Shown: positions 53,941 through 64,000 of the stretch, piece by piece
How positions within the stretch are numbered: the stretch's first letter is position 1
Layout of the letters: every line of letters begins with the position of its first letter
Assembly (NCBI GenBank): GCA_963691655.1
Contig: OY829329.1
Coordinates: 65,838,852-65,902,851 of the forward strand
Reading direction: 5' to 3'
Source of the DNA: Toxonevra muliebris
Lineage: Eukaryota > Arthropoda > Insecta > Diptera > Pallopteridae
DNA length: 64,000 nt
Notes under the pieces: generated by a model
Databases searched by the model: none
What the model was told of the DNA's origin: nothing
Seen by the model: the letters and a program-made list of their open reading frames with translations, nothing else
Program-made: the position numbers and the translations under genes

Positions 53941-55434
53941 TTAATATAGTAAAATCAGCCAACAACAACAGTAACAACTCAACTTTCGAAAAATATTTTA
54001 AAAAGTTTGTTTTAAGTTCTATGGTTTCTTAATTTTATTTTAACTTTTTCTCCAACCCAACTCAATCACTCACACTTAACCTACCTCATTCCCGAAATTA
54101 GTAACGCAAATACTTTAAAATAACAAAATCAACAACAGTCGTAGCAGCAGCTACAGCAACAACCTTTTCCTGCTATAATTCTCAAATATTTATTTTATTT
54201 TCGCTCGAATGAATAACAACAACAACAGAAATTTTCCCATGAAAAAGAAAGAATTACACCGTGGATGATAGGAGCAACAATATCCTGGCGGCGCTGACGC
54301 TGTTATTGTTATCCTTTTTACCTTGTAGCAGATTAATGAAAACATATAACAGTAGCATATTTGCGAGTGTATGTGTTTGTGTGTGTGTATTTTCATTTAC
54401 GTTTTTACTAACGCTCTCGTTCTCTCTCTCTCTCTCTCTGTTTCTCTCGTATGCGCTTTTGTTCTCACATTCATTCGATTTTGGGCTAATACCATATCAA
54501 ACTACATATATTTGTGTTTATACTTTATAGCCGTGGTAAAGTATTATTTTTTGTTTGTTTTACTAATCCCCGTTACTTTACTCATCTACTTCTACCTCTC
54601 TTGCTCTCTTATTCTTATTTTAGTTCACTCAGTGAACTACTTGTTCTCTCGTTCTCATATATGTTGAACGTATTATCCTGTCAGATTTTGATGGTGATGT
54701 TAACGCATAAAATGAATTATTTCCAGGCGAGTAGTTTTCATGTTTATTTTATTATATTATTTATTTTTTTTTTTTTTTTGATTATATTTCACTAGTTGTT
54801 TTGTTTTTCTTTGCTTGTTTTGCGCTCACGCGTGTGTGCGCTTTTAATATTTACATGAGGTTGTAGTTTTAGTAAGAATTGTAGCAGTTAGCGACCGACC
54901 ACTAACAACTCAGCAGACAGCGCACATACGCAGCAAACATGGTTGCAATTGTGTGCTGTGTGTATATCCCAATAAACATTGGTGTAAGAGCTGAACCTTA
55001 CAGTCCATGTCATATTTCCTCTCTGCGTTACTAATTTGAAATTAACATTATTCGGTCTTCACTCCAAACTGGCTACATTTCATTATCAATTTGGCATCAA
55101 TTGAATTTGTTCATTGGGTTTGTTAGTCAAAAAGAGCTGAGCTACTGTTGATGTATTGTATTTTCTTCTATAGAAGATATCAGCTTGTCGCTTTACATTT
55201 TCATTTGCAATTATGATTTTTTCCCACTTTTCCCTCACTTACTCTACCACAACAGAGAATGCATAAAAATCGCTTGTCAAGCATGTCTAGTTTAATCAAT
55301 AAATATGTAGATTCTTGTAATTTATAGCTATGAAATTAGTTTGATGAAAGCTAGAGTGAACCAGTTAATTATGAATTGCGAAAAGTAAAAGTTTCTGAGA
55401 TGAACTAGGTTTTGTTTTATAATCCTTTATTCAA
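53941..55434. other. AT-rich non-coding DNA, no gene seen
   Basis: (CT)n at 54,421-54,440, (GT)n near 54,370-54,388 and a T-run at 54,761-54,780. Open frames of 83-98 codons are Ser/Leu/Phe-rich with no domain. Confidence 0.5.
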
Positions 55435-56760
55435 CAATACATTTCCATCTTGTTTTATTCGCGGCTGTTCTTTTTACAACGTTCCACGTCCTTCCGGTTG
55501 CTCTAAGTTCATTAAAAATAGACCGCAACCAGGTGTTGCGAGGGCATCCGGGACGTCTGTTACCGTGAGGGTTCCAATCTAACGCCGTTCGATTGCATGA
55601 TTTTCGTAAGTTGTGACCTCTCCATCATCATTTTCGAAGTCTTATTTGTTTGTGAATAGACTCCTGCTGCTCCGTCAAGCGCCTTAACTCTGTGTTACTT
55701 TTGGCATTCGGACAGAAGATTATGCATATGAAGTTTTTGCGTAATGTAGTTTGAAACCAGCCATGTTTCGCTGCCGTATAGCTTATGTATGCGCTGAAGA
55801 TCCTGAGTTTGGTTTTTCTTGAAATCGCATTTAAACCGCCCAAACGGTGATCTGACTTAGCGCAACCTACTTTCAGCATCTTCTTTGGCTCCTCCATTAA
55901 TTGAAACTATGCTGCCAAGGTAACAGAAGCTATCTATATATTGTACCGCTGGTCGTTCCACCACGATGTTGTGTGTACTGATGTTATTGACTCTCATGGC
56001 TTTTGTCTTCTCGATGTTTATTTCTAGGCCTACACATTGACGCGTACTGGCCAGTAGATTTGCTTTTGTTTGCATGTCGGATATTCTGTGTGACTGAAGA
56101 CATATGTCGTCAGCGTAGTCGAAATCGTGCAGTTCCCGAGAGTGTCCACTTAATCCCACTACTCCTCGATTCCACATCGAGTAACACTTCATCGAGTACT
56201 ACTGCAAATAGAAGTGAGGAGAGTGGACAGCCTGATGTAGTTTTGAATGGAGCGGTGATGGTGCCGTTGTGAAGGAGTGCGAGCTCTCAATCGTGGGGAC
56301 TCCTTTTTTCCTCAAAACAGCCCATATTGCGGAGCGTTGGATTTTATCGAAGTGTACGTAAATTAGTGTTCTCCATTCTACGAACTGTTCTATAATTATC
56401 CGCACCATATTGCATTGGTCAATACAGCTTCTATTAGGACGGCCTGCCCATCGCGCAGCAGCTGCTCGATAGGTTGCAAACTGTGTAGGATAATTTTTAC
56501 TATGATTTTATATATCGTATTTACTTAGCAGTGTAATTCCCCTCCAATTACCGCATTCTCGCAGGTCGCCCTTTTTTGATAGCCTTACCACAATGCTCTT
56601 CTTCCATGCGTTAGAAAACTCTTCGTTTTCCCATGCAACAACAATATGTAGGTGCTGAAGTGATGCAGTTGCTTGGGTGTCAGCAAGCAGTAGTTCGGCT
56701 TGGATACCGTCATCACCCGTCGCACTATGGGGTATTTGACAGCAAAAGCTGACCAACATT
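55435..56760 (-). pseudogene. non-LTR retrotransposon reverse transcriptase, dead, motif A deleted
   Basis: Reading down the minus strand: GDDGIQAELL, then WKKSIVVRLSKKGDLRECGN, WRGITLLS (RT fingers, 56,760-56,510), then PIEQLLRDGQA and, after a frame change, SCIDQCNMVRIIIEQFVEWR (to about 56,380). Next comes IYVHFDKIQRSAIWAVLRKK, where the expected FIDFQRAFDS with the first catalytic Asp is missing. Then FDYADDICLQSHRISDMQTK (YADD at 56,106-56,117), VGLEINIEKTKAMRVN, CYLGSIVSINGGAKEDAESR, TKLRIF, LRRLTEQQES and finally WNPHGNRRPGCPRNTWLRSI to about 55,440. This is the full RT-to-C-terminus order of insect endonuclease-reverse transcriptase elements (RTE-like by appearance), with several frameshifts. 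The endonuclease half is absent. Confidence 0.92.
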
Positions 56761-56819
56761 TTTTTTTATCCAAAATCGTATTCTTAGCATCCCGAGATGG
56801 TTCCTTTTGTAAAATGGGT

Positions 56820-58400
56820 GAAATCGGTTCGAAGCCACGCCCACCTACCATACAAGTGAAATTTTCAAAGCGTGATATCTGCTAAAATATTGAAATAAAT
56901 TAAATGAAACTGAACACACTAATTTATATTGGCATACAAAATATTTAGTAAAAAAATCAACCAAACCCCAAAGTAACCACGCCCATCTCCCATATATGTG
57001 AAATTTTCAAAGCTTGATATCTAGAAAAATACTGAAGTAAATTCAATACAGTTCGACACAGTTCTTTATATTGGCATAGGTAATATTTGGTAATAAAATC
57101 AACCAAATCTTTAGGTAACCACGCCCACCCCCATATAAGTGAAATTTTCAAAGCGTGACATCAAGCAAAGTACTGAAGTAAATTAAATAAAACTAAACAC
57201 ACTTATTTATATTGGCATATAAAACATTTGATTTAAAAATCAAGCAAGTCCCTCGGTAACCACGCCCACCTCCTATATATGTGGAATTTTCAAAGCGTGA
57301 TATCAGGAAAAAGACTGAAGTAAATTCAATACAATTCGACACACTTCTTTATACTAGCATAGATAATATTTGGTATAAAAATTAACCAAATCCCTCAGTA
57401 ACCACGCCCACCCCCCATATAAGTGAAATTTGCAAAGGGTGATATCAGGCAAAGTACTGAAGTAAATTAAATGAAACTAAACACACTTATTTATATTGGT
57501 ATATAAAATATTTAATATAAAAATCAATAAAATCCGTCAGTAACCACGCCCACCTCCTATATATGTGAAATCTTCAAAACTTGATATCTGGAAAAATATT
57601 GAAGTGAATTCAATACAATTTGACACACTTCTTTATATTAGCATAGGTAATATTTGGTACTAAAATCAACCAAATCCCTAGGTAACCACGCCCACCCCCC
57701 ATATAAGTGAAATTTTCAAAGCGTGATATCTGGAAAAATACTGAAGTAAATTAAATGAAACTAAACACACTTATTTATATTGGTATATAAAATATTTAAT
57801 ATAAAAATCAATAAAATCCGTCAGTAACCACGCCCACCTCCTATATATGTGAAATCTTCAAAACTTGATATGTGGAAAAATATTGAAGTGAATTCAATAC
57901 AATTTGACACACTTCTTTATACTAGCATAGATAATATTTGGTACTAAAATTAACCAAATCCCTCAGTAACCACGCCCACCTCCCATATAAGTGAAATTTT
58001 CAAAGTGTGATATCAGGAAAAATACTGAAGTAAGTTAAATGAAACTAAACACACTTATTTATATTGGCATATAAAATATTCGATTTAAAAATCAACCAAG
58101 TCCCTCAATAACCACGCCCACCTCCTATATATGTGAAATTTTCAAAGCGTGATATCAAGAAAAATACTGAAGTAAATTGAATGCAATTCGACACACTTCT
58201 TTATATTAGCATGGATAATATTTGGTACTTAAATCAACCAAATCCCTCAGTAACCACGCCCACCCCCCATATCAGTGAAATTTGCAAAGGGCGATATAAG
58301 GCAAAGTACTGAAGTAAATTAAATAAAACTAAAACTAGTATGGAAATCAACCAAATCCCTCGGTAACCACGACCACCTACCACATAAGTGAAATATGTAA
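56820..58400 (+). repeat. 142-bp satellite, ~11-12 units, alternating A/B dimer
   Basis: CCACGCCCAC starts at 56,835, 56,977 (variant), 57,119, 57,260, 57,402, 57,544, 57,686, 57,828, 57,970, 58,112 and 58,254, then a decayed one at 58,367. Steps are 142 bp (one of 141), the last 113. Units alternate: A types have ACACACTTATTTATATTGG and B types CGACACACTTCTTTATA, so the functional period is 284 bp. CCTATATATGTGAAAT and CCCATATAAGTGAAAT alternate likewise. The array begins within 75 bp of the 5' break of the RT fragment. Confidence 0.95.
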
Positions 58401-58583
58401 ATTATTTTGAAAGATATAGAAGCGCTTCCTGTGTAATTGATATGAGAACACCCATCGCAACAAACGACAAAAATACCGCAACTCTGATAGCTCTTAACTA
58501 AAATACTAAAGCAGATAGGACAAAGAGTGATTCAGAATTTTAACGTTTTTTATCCGATACTCAAAAATTCTATGTATTCAATT

Positions 58584-58724
58584 CTATTTTGGCCAGAAAA
58601 TCGAATACAATACCCCAGTGCGCGTCGCCTTGTTTCGGCTTAGCTTTTGGATCGTTGCTTTTATTTCGGGTATGGCTGGGTATGCTGCTTGAGATTCTCG
58701 CGTCGGTTGTCGCTCTGGATGAAC
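58584..58724 (-). pseudogene. short reverse transcriptase N-terminal fragment
   Basis: The minus strand reads AYPAIPEIKATIQKLSRNKA followed by TRTGVLYSIFWP. The pattern PxIPEIxAxIxKLxxNKAxGxDG is how the RT domain of many non-LTR elements begins. The usual Pro-Gly after NKA is changed and a stop follows directly. The piece is only about 45 codons. The SINE at 58,739-59,172 inserted at its upstream side. Confidence 0.5.
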
Positions 58725-58741
58725 TATGTAGGATTCATGAC

Positions 58742-58814
58742 GACCTCGATAGTCTAGTGGATAGTGCACTAGACTTTCATCCAGAAGGTTACGGGTTCGA
58801 TTCCCGTCTTGGTC
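58742..58814 (+). pseudogene. tRNA-like head 1 of the SINE (tRNA-Glu-like)
   Basis: A box TAGTCTAGTGG (58,750-58,760) and B box GGTTCGATTCC (58,794-58,804) are exact matches to the polymerase III consensus. The T stem is ACGGG/CCCGT. The loop CTTTCAT with TTC in the anticodon position and following CCAGAAGG resemble tRNA-Glu. The anticodon stem does not pair and the acceptor pairs at 5 of 7, so it is a promoter relic rather than a working tRNA. Confidence 0.75.
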
Positions 58815-58975
58815 TGGTGGTTAATTCTCATAAACTTCTTATATTCACTATCGATATGAAGTGGATGAGAATTATAAGAATGTGTAATTTGGTTGGTAAT
58901 GGCAAAACCACCGAGCTGATAAAAAATTGCCACACAGCCGTTCGGAATCGGCGTTGAACTGTAGATCCTACCATC

Positions 58976-59046
58976 GCCACTGTGGTCTAGTGGAAGAGTG
59001 CCAGACTCTTGTTTCTGGAGACCCGAGTTCGATTCTCGGCTTGGGT
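58976..59046 (+). pseudogene. tRNA-like head 2 of the SINE
   Basis: A box TGGTCTAGTGG (58,983-58,993) and B-box-like AGTTCGATTCT (59,026-59,036). The T stem CCGAG/CTCGG is perfect. The anticodon stem CCAGA/TCTGG is perfect but closes an 8-nt loop. The acceptor ends do not pair. It is not a functional tRNA. Confidence 0.7.
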
Positions 59047-59185
59047 ATGTTTCTTATCTATCTTTCTTTCTCCCTTCCTTTCTTTCTTTATTTCTTGGGG
59101 CTTTGGTACAATAGATCTTATAGGTCGCAGTGCCTGACTTTCGAGTCGTCCTTCCTTCAAATAATAATAATAATGTAGGATTCAT

Positions 59186-61369
59186 AAAATCCTACAACTA
59201 CAACATATTCAGCACCACCTGTGACGCTGAAAAAGTTTAACTGGTATCCAGATAAAAATATGTACGAAAAACGTTGTCAACTTTGATTTTTGAATTTAAA
59301 ATTTAAATTCTATAATTTCTGTCTGTGCTTGCTATAAAAAAGAAGAAAACAGAAAGACCAGCAAAAATTCAAAAATCAAAAAAGTCAGTGCTAACTACAA
59401 ATAAAAAAAAATTTCGTGTATATTTTTATCAGCTCTTCCGTTATCGCCAATCAAGTTCAAAATTTCGCTGATCACAAGGGACTGGAACTGCTCCAGTAAA
59501 AAAGATCCGTAACTTGTATATACATTGTTAAATGAACAAAACTTTATAGCGTCCAAAATACACAACAGAATTCAATAATTTTTTAGGCAATGAAAAGGAA
59601 AATGTTCACAAAATTAAGTTATGATGAATGAAGTATTATTAGCTTTGATCGATAACGATTTATAATATTCCAAATTTTAAATTTTTTTCAACAATAATTT
59701 TTTGTAGTTCGCACTAATTCTTTCAGCTTTTTATCGCCAAACGTTGAAAAAAAATTTGTTTATTTTACAAGCAATTGGCAAATAGTTCAAAATTCTGATT
59801 AAAAAAATTTCCTATGAAATTAAGCTTCAATTTATTTAAAATTTCCTATTACTTTTCTACATTTTTTCACCCTTAGTTTTAACTTTGCATCCGTAGAATG
59901 AGTTTCATGATTTCCCTTTCCTGCCTCTCTCGCATTTCCATTTAAATTTCTACACGAAATTAATTTTCCGCTAAAGATCACAATAGATAATTTTCACATC
60001 TGAGCGACAATTAAAGTAACCGAAAAACAAATAAACAAAAAGTAATTCCAGCAAAGCCAAAAACGCTTGAAGCAGTAGCAATTACATACTCGTGTCGTAT
60101 GCAATTCGTGAAATGTCTTAATTCAAATTTTTGTGAAATTCGCATTCTTGGTTTCATTTTCCTGTAACCCCCTTCATCTCCAACGCCCCCGCCCCTTCCC
60201 CGCTTTACTTTTAACTTCCATTTAAACAGAAGGGTTCAATAAATTTCTTCAGAATAACTTTTTGTATGCCTTGATGAAGGTTTTTTGTTTTTTTTTTTTG
60301 GCTTTCTTTCAATTTTATCATTTATAATTTCTTCTCGCATAGCGTTAGAGTCCCTTAAACCCTTCTCTTTTTCCACTTTTTTTTTTGTTTACTCCCTGGC
60401 GTATATTTTTAAAACGGTCTATAATGCAATTAAAATTTAAGCATACTTTTTTTTCTCTTTTCATTTGAAATATTCGTGGTATTAGCAAGAAACTTAACTC
60501 TCATTGAAATTTGATTGCCATTTTCAGGCACAGCAGCAACCAGTGGAGAAAGAACAAAAAAAAAAAAAACAGAAGGAAAGTTTGATTTTCTTGGTCCTGT
60601 ATTCCTAGCACTTATAATTATTTAGCACGTGTTTATTTGCATAGCTTCGTTTTTTTTCGTTTCGTTGTGAAATTTTAAATCATGTCCTGCAAATAAGTGA
60701 CGTGACACTTTTTTTTTTATTATTTATTTTTTCAAAACGCTCGAATTTTGGTTTTCCTTCATTCAATGCTGAAAAGAAATCCTGCAGGAATTATGTAACA
60801 GTTTCCACTTGAGTGTACAAAAAATTTTTTCATTTTCATAGTATGAGTGAAAAGTAAAAGTTTCCATTTTTATTTTTACAGAGCTATGGTATTAACAGAC
60901 TTTACAAAGGGACAAAAAAAAGGTCATAAATTAAGTTTGTTAAAGAATTAAATGTGTAGAAAAGTATATGAAAAAAAATACTTTCTGAATAAGGTTTTTA
61001 TTTAAGGATATTTTTTGAAAAAAAAAAAAAAAAAAACACAAATTGATGAAATTTTTCAACTCCCAAATTTATATGTTCTAATTAAAAATGAATGCTTAAA
61101 TATGACTAACCGTTACCGGTGTGTGTTCACTTGAAAATTATTAGTTCAATTCGCAGTTTGATAATATCATCTCATTTCCTACATATTTTTTCAAGTTTTC
61201 TCTCTTTTTTCATAAAAAATCTTACCACTTAATTAAGATTAGATTTACAAGCAACTGTGAATACTCTAATTATGTCTAGCTTTCGTTGAATGAGAAGAGC
61301 ACGTAAGAGAAAAAAACTCACCATAGCATGGTGAAAAATAACATGAATCCTCTCTCTGATATAGTTCGT
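59186..61369. other. AT-rich non-coding DNA, no gene seen
   Basis: Long A/T runs (for example 60,283-60,300 and 61,016-61,038). CCATTTTCAGGCACAGCAGC at about 60,520 looks like an acceptor without a following supported exon. Confidence 0.5.
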
Positions 61370-61458
61370 AACATACCGCTCTATTGCAAAGAGGTAATAT
61401 GCCGCTCTTTTTCAGAGAGCTAACATACCGCTCTATTGCAGAGACATAACATGCTCAG
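61370..61458 (+). repeat. 26-bp tandem repeat, 3.4 units
   Basis: AACATACCGCTCTATTGC begins at 61,370 and 61,422, with the variant AATATGCCGCTCTTTTTC at 61,396 and a partial unit at 61,448. Steps are exactly 26 bp. Confidence 0.92.
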
Positions 61459-64000
61459 TACCAGTCAGTATTAGTTACTGAGTATCTAACCAGAGAGTAG
61501 AGATGAGAGCACAAACAAAAAAACGATTTAACTGTTATTCCAAAACGAAGTTCAGAGAGTAGAGTTTGTTTTATTTTATCTACGAATTTGATTGAAAAAC
61601 AATTTCAAAACATAACGAAGTAAGTGCTTCGGAAATGTTTTGATTTTGTTTGCATTACAGAAAATTTCTAATTTCGCACTCAAAACTTCTTTAACTTTTA
61701 TAAAGTTTAAAATAAATTCAGCTTCAAAAGACTTTCCAAACAATTAAAATGTCACAAGAATACCGAAAACAAGTTTAAAACCAAGTATGATATTTTTGTT
61801 TTACAACAACAAAATTAAAATGTATGCAAATGTAATTACAATAACAAACTTTTGTAAAAGTAAAACGCTGCTAAAATGTTACTTAAAAAAATATATATAT
61901 GTATATATATAAACTTTGTAGGTAGGTAAATAAATAAAAAAAAAAATATATTGAAAATCCCACAAGATGTCAGCTGTCCAGTAGAATACTTCTATTTAAA
62001 TTGCTCTCTGATTTCTGTGCTGTCACTCTCACTCTCTTTCTCACTTCTCTTCGCTCATGCAAGCATTTAACCGTTTGCTGTTTTCAGTCTCTCTTTCTCT
62101 CCTCTCCTCCATACTAATATAATTTTACTGCTGTTGGCAGATATGTGTTGATGTTTATTTTAACGCTGTTCCTCTCCTTTCTCTCTCTCTCTCTCTTGCT
62201 CTTCTCTCTTACTTGCATACACTGCCCTACCAAAGAAAATTAATTATTGTCCGGTAGCTAGAAGAATTACAACTAAGTAAATTTTCATTTACTTATTTTC
62301 TTTCTATGTATGCTCTGCTTTTATATTGTTATTGTTTTGTAAATGTTTGTTTTTCTTTAACAATTTCTTGGCAATTTTTTTTTTCTCTTAAAAAATGTAG
62401 TAACAAAGTAAAATTGTTGAAAAAAAAATCTTTAAAAATATATTTATATTTTAAAAGTTTTTTTTTTATATACTTTTTCTACTGTTTTTCTCTTCTTTTG
62501 CTGTATTTTTCTTGCAGCTGTTTTGATGATGCTTTCGCTTCTGTTTCTAGGTGCATCTATTCATTCTTGAGAAGGAACTGTGTAGAAAAAATTGGTGTAA
62601 ACTTTTTTTTTTTTTTGTTTTTTGCTAGTTAGTTATTGTTTGTTATTTTTTTTTTTTTAGTTTATTATTTCAATTTTTGTTGCTGCTTCTGTTACTTATG
62701 TTTCAATTTTATAGTTCAAAATAAAAAAAAAAAAAAATATTAAAACTTTGCTGATAAAAAAAAAAACCTTACTACCTTACCTTATTAATTAAAATCACAA
62801 AGTTCTTTCTTTTCTTACTTGCATTTTTTCTTACAATTTTCTTCTTTACTTACATTGAACAACTTAATAAAGTTTTCCCCTGAAGCTTTTACTTTATACA
62901 AATTAATGTGTTTTTGATGCTACTACAAAGAATTAATTTTATTTTTTAACTAGTTTAACTAATTGCAATTGTTCATTTTATGTAAACGATGTAAACACTT
63001 AAAGAAAAACAAAAACTTTGGTGAATTAATTTGCATTTATTGAATGCTTAAATTACCAGAAATATTTAAAAATTTAATGAAGTATGTTTCTAGAAGCTTT
63101 ATACCGCATTGAAATGAGAGACAAAGTACCATAAGAGACGACATAAGTGTATTCAAAAGAAAGAGCAAAGAGTTCACCATTAAATTGAGAGCACAGTAGA
63201 GAGTATTTTTCATTTAGAGAGCCAAAAAATAGTGAGATACAAAAGGAATTAATTTACCGCTACTGCTCATATTTTTCATTAAGATGAAAGTTAAGAACAC
63301 AGTGTTGAAAGCTTTGTACGTCATTGAAGAGAGAGTGAGAGAAAAAGTTTGAGAGTCAACAAAGTCTTACTGTACATAAGAAGAAAAAAGTGAGGTGGTG
63401 GTAGTTTTCGTTCGAAGTAAAATCACGAATGCAATGTCAGATATATTGGCTCTCAATTTAATTGAGAGAGGGATAAATGATCATGTGATAAAATATATTG
63501 GTTAACTAAACAAACAAAAAACAGTATTCTTCTCTTCAGTGTCACATATAATTTTTCTCTCAATTACATAAATGAATGCACACTATTGAATATTTTTCAT
63601 CTCAAATGAATTTAGAATCCTGATATTGGATATTTTCTAAGGCTGATGTTACACGGTCAATGTTTTGCTGTCAATGTTTTCTGTGTTTACTCTCTTTTCA
63701 TCGTTTTGTTTGATGCCCTGTTACACTATCAGTTTTTTGCTGAATGTTATTTTTTAATACTTTTATCTGCAACTTTGTCTTTCCAACTAAAAAGTATTTA
63801 ATTGTATTTTGAAGTGAATGAAAATTCAACGATTGGAATTGAATTGGTTGGAAAATATTTATAATGGCAATATGAGATAATGTTGGTGGAAATAGCAACA
63901 AATTATACAAAAAATATTGCAATTATATATGAAAAACGCAGAAAAATAATCTTTAAAATTTGCGAACTATTAAAATAAGCTTCGCCACTTTGTTTCTTTG
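61459..64000. other. AT-rich non-coding DNA, no gene seen
   Basis: Contains CT-rich runs at 62,170-62,200, T-runs at 62,600-62,660 and A-runs at 62,722-62,768. Two imperfect repeats of GTTACAC + TCAGTTTTTTGCTG or TCAATGTTTTGCTG lie near 63,649 and 63,721. No gene was recognised. Confidence 0.5.

Larger units (their letters stand above)
58739..59172 (+). mobile_element. tRNA-derived SINE with two tRNA-like heads and 13-bp target duplication
   Basis: ATGTAGGATTCAT occurs exactly at both sides (58,726-58,738 and 59,173-59,185). Right after the left copy begins a tRNA-like region with perfect A and B boxes, then a body, then a second tRNA-like region at 58,976-59,046, a pyrimidine-rich (TTTC)n stretch and a 3' (AAT)n tail that abuts the right duplication. 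This is the complete anatomy of a polymerase III-driven SINE moved by a LINE's machinery. The body phrase CCGTTCGGAATCGGCGTTG looks like a shared SINE/LINE body module, from memory of fly repeats only. Confidence 0.88.

Noticed and set aside
58742..59046. Two functional tRNA genes
   Set aside because: Acceptor and anticodon stems do not pair properly, and a 13-bp target duplication encloses both, so they are parts of a SINE.

Overview
This is a 64 kb stretch of AT-rich eukaryotic DNA. No intact protein-coding gene is visible. Three things suggest a dipteran insect, probably a higher fly: decayed non-LTR retrotransposon pieces of insect type, many short (CA)n, (GA)n and (CAA)n runs, and splice-site-like polypyrimidine-AG/GTAAGT signals far apart in non-coding DNA. 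The species cannot be fixed from the sequence. The window reads best as long-intron or intergenic DNA that has filled with mobile elements and simple-phrase satellites.

Possible host-gene signals are few. On the + strand two sites 27 kb apart (3,980/3,981 and 31,056/31,057) have a 3' splice site immediately followed by a 5' splice-like GTAAGC or GTATGT, with a second good donor 38 or 57 nt downstream. This is the layout of recursive splice sites. On the - strand there is a convincing 75-nt exon candidate (20,718-20,792) and a weaker 148-nt one (3,196-3,343); their phases are compatible. None could be assigned to a known gene.

Mobile elements: a 1.1 kb non-autonomous Helitron (21,274-22,369) lies inside a larger inverted-repeat element (20,897-22,730). 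A 1,070-bp hAT-type element has an exact 8-bp target duplication (10,595-11,664), and a 304-bp hAT-type MITE also has an 8-bp duplication (40,932-41,235). A pair of elements has CACTGTACAAC termini (17,543-18,694 and 43,508-43,805); the first is expanded internally and nested in another inverted-repeat element. There is a TTAA-flanked piggyBac-like MITE (28,921-29,029), three copies of a tiny ATGCCTGGTTTTCACT MITE, two copies of a GGTGAATTTA MITE, and two copies of a GGTGCCCA hAT-like MITE in opposite orientations. A tRNA-derived SINE with two tRNA-like heads has a 13-bp target duplication (58,739-59,172). Broken non-LTR reverse transcriptase or RNase H genes lie at about 40.0-40.5, 51.6-52.8, 55.4-56.8 and 58.6 kb.

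Tandem and degenerate repeats occupy much of the rest: a 19-bp family in two arrays (7.1-9.4 and 12.7-14.5 kb), an 80-bp satellite with a 16-bp E-box palindrome in each unit (14.66-15.33 kb), a GTAAAGAAAA family (31.4-33.6 kb), a 17-bp satellite with a 29-30-mer higher-order repeat (46.6-48.9 kb), a GGTCTGAATTTT family (52.8-53.9 kb) and a strict 142-bp satellite with alternating A/B units (56.8-58.4 kb). Most long open reading frames in the window are by-products of these arrays. The remaining stretches are AT-rich DNA with microsatellites.
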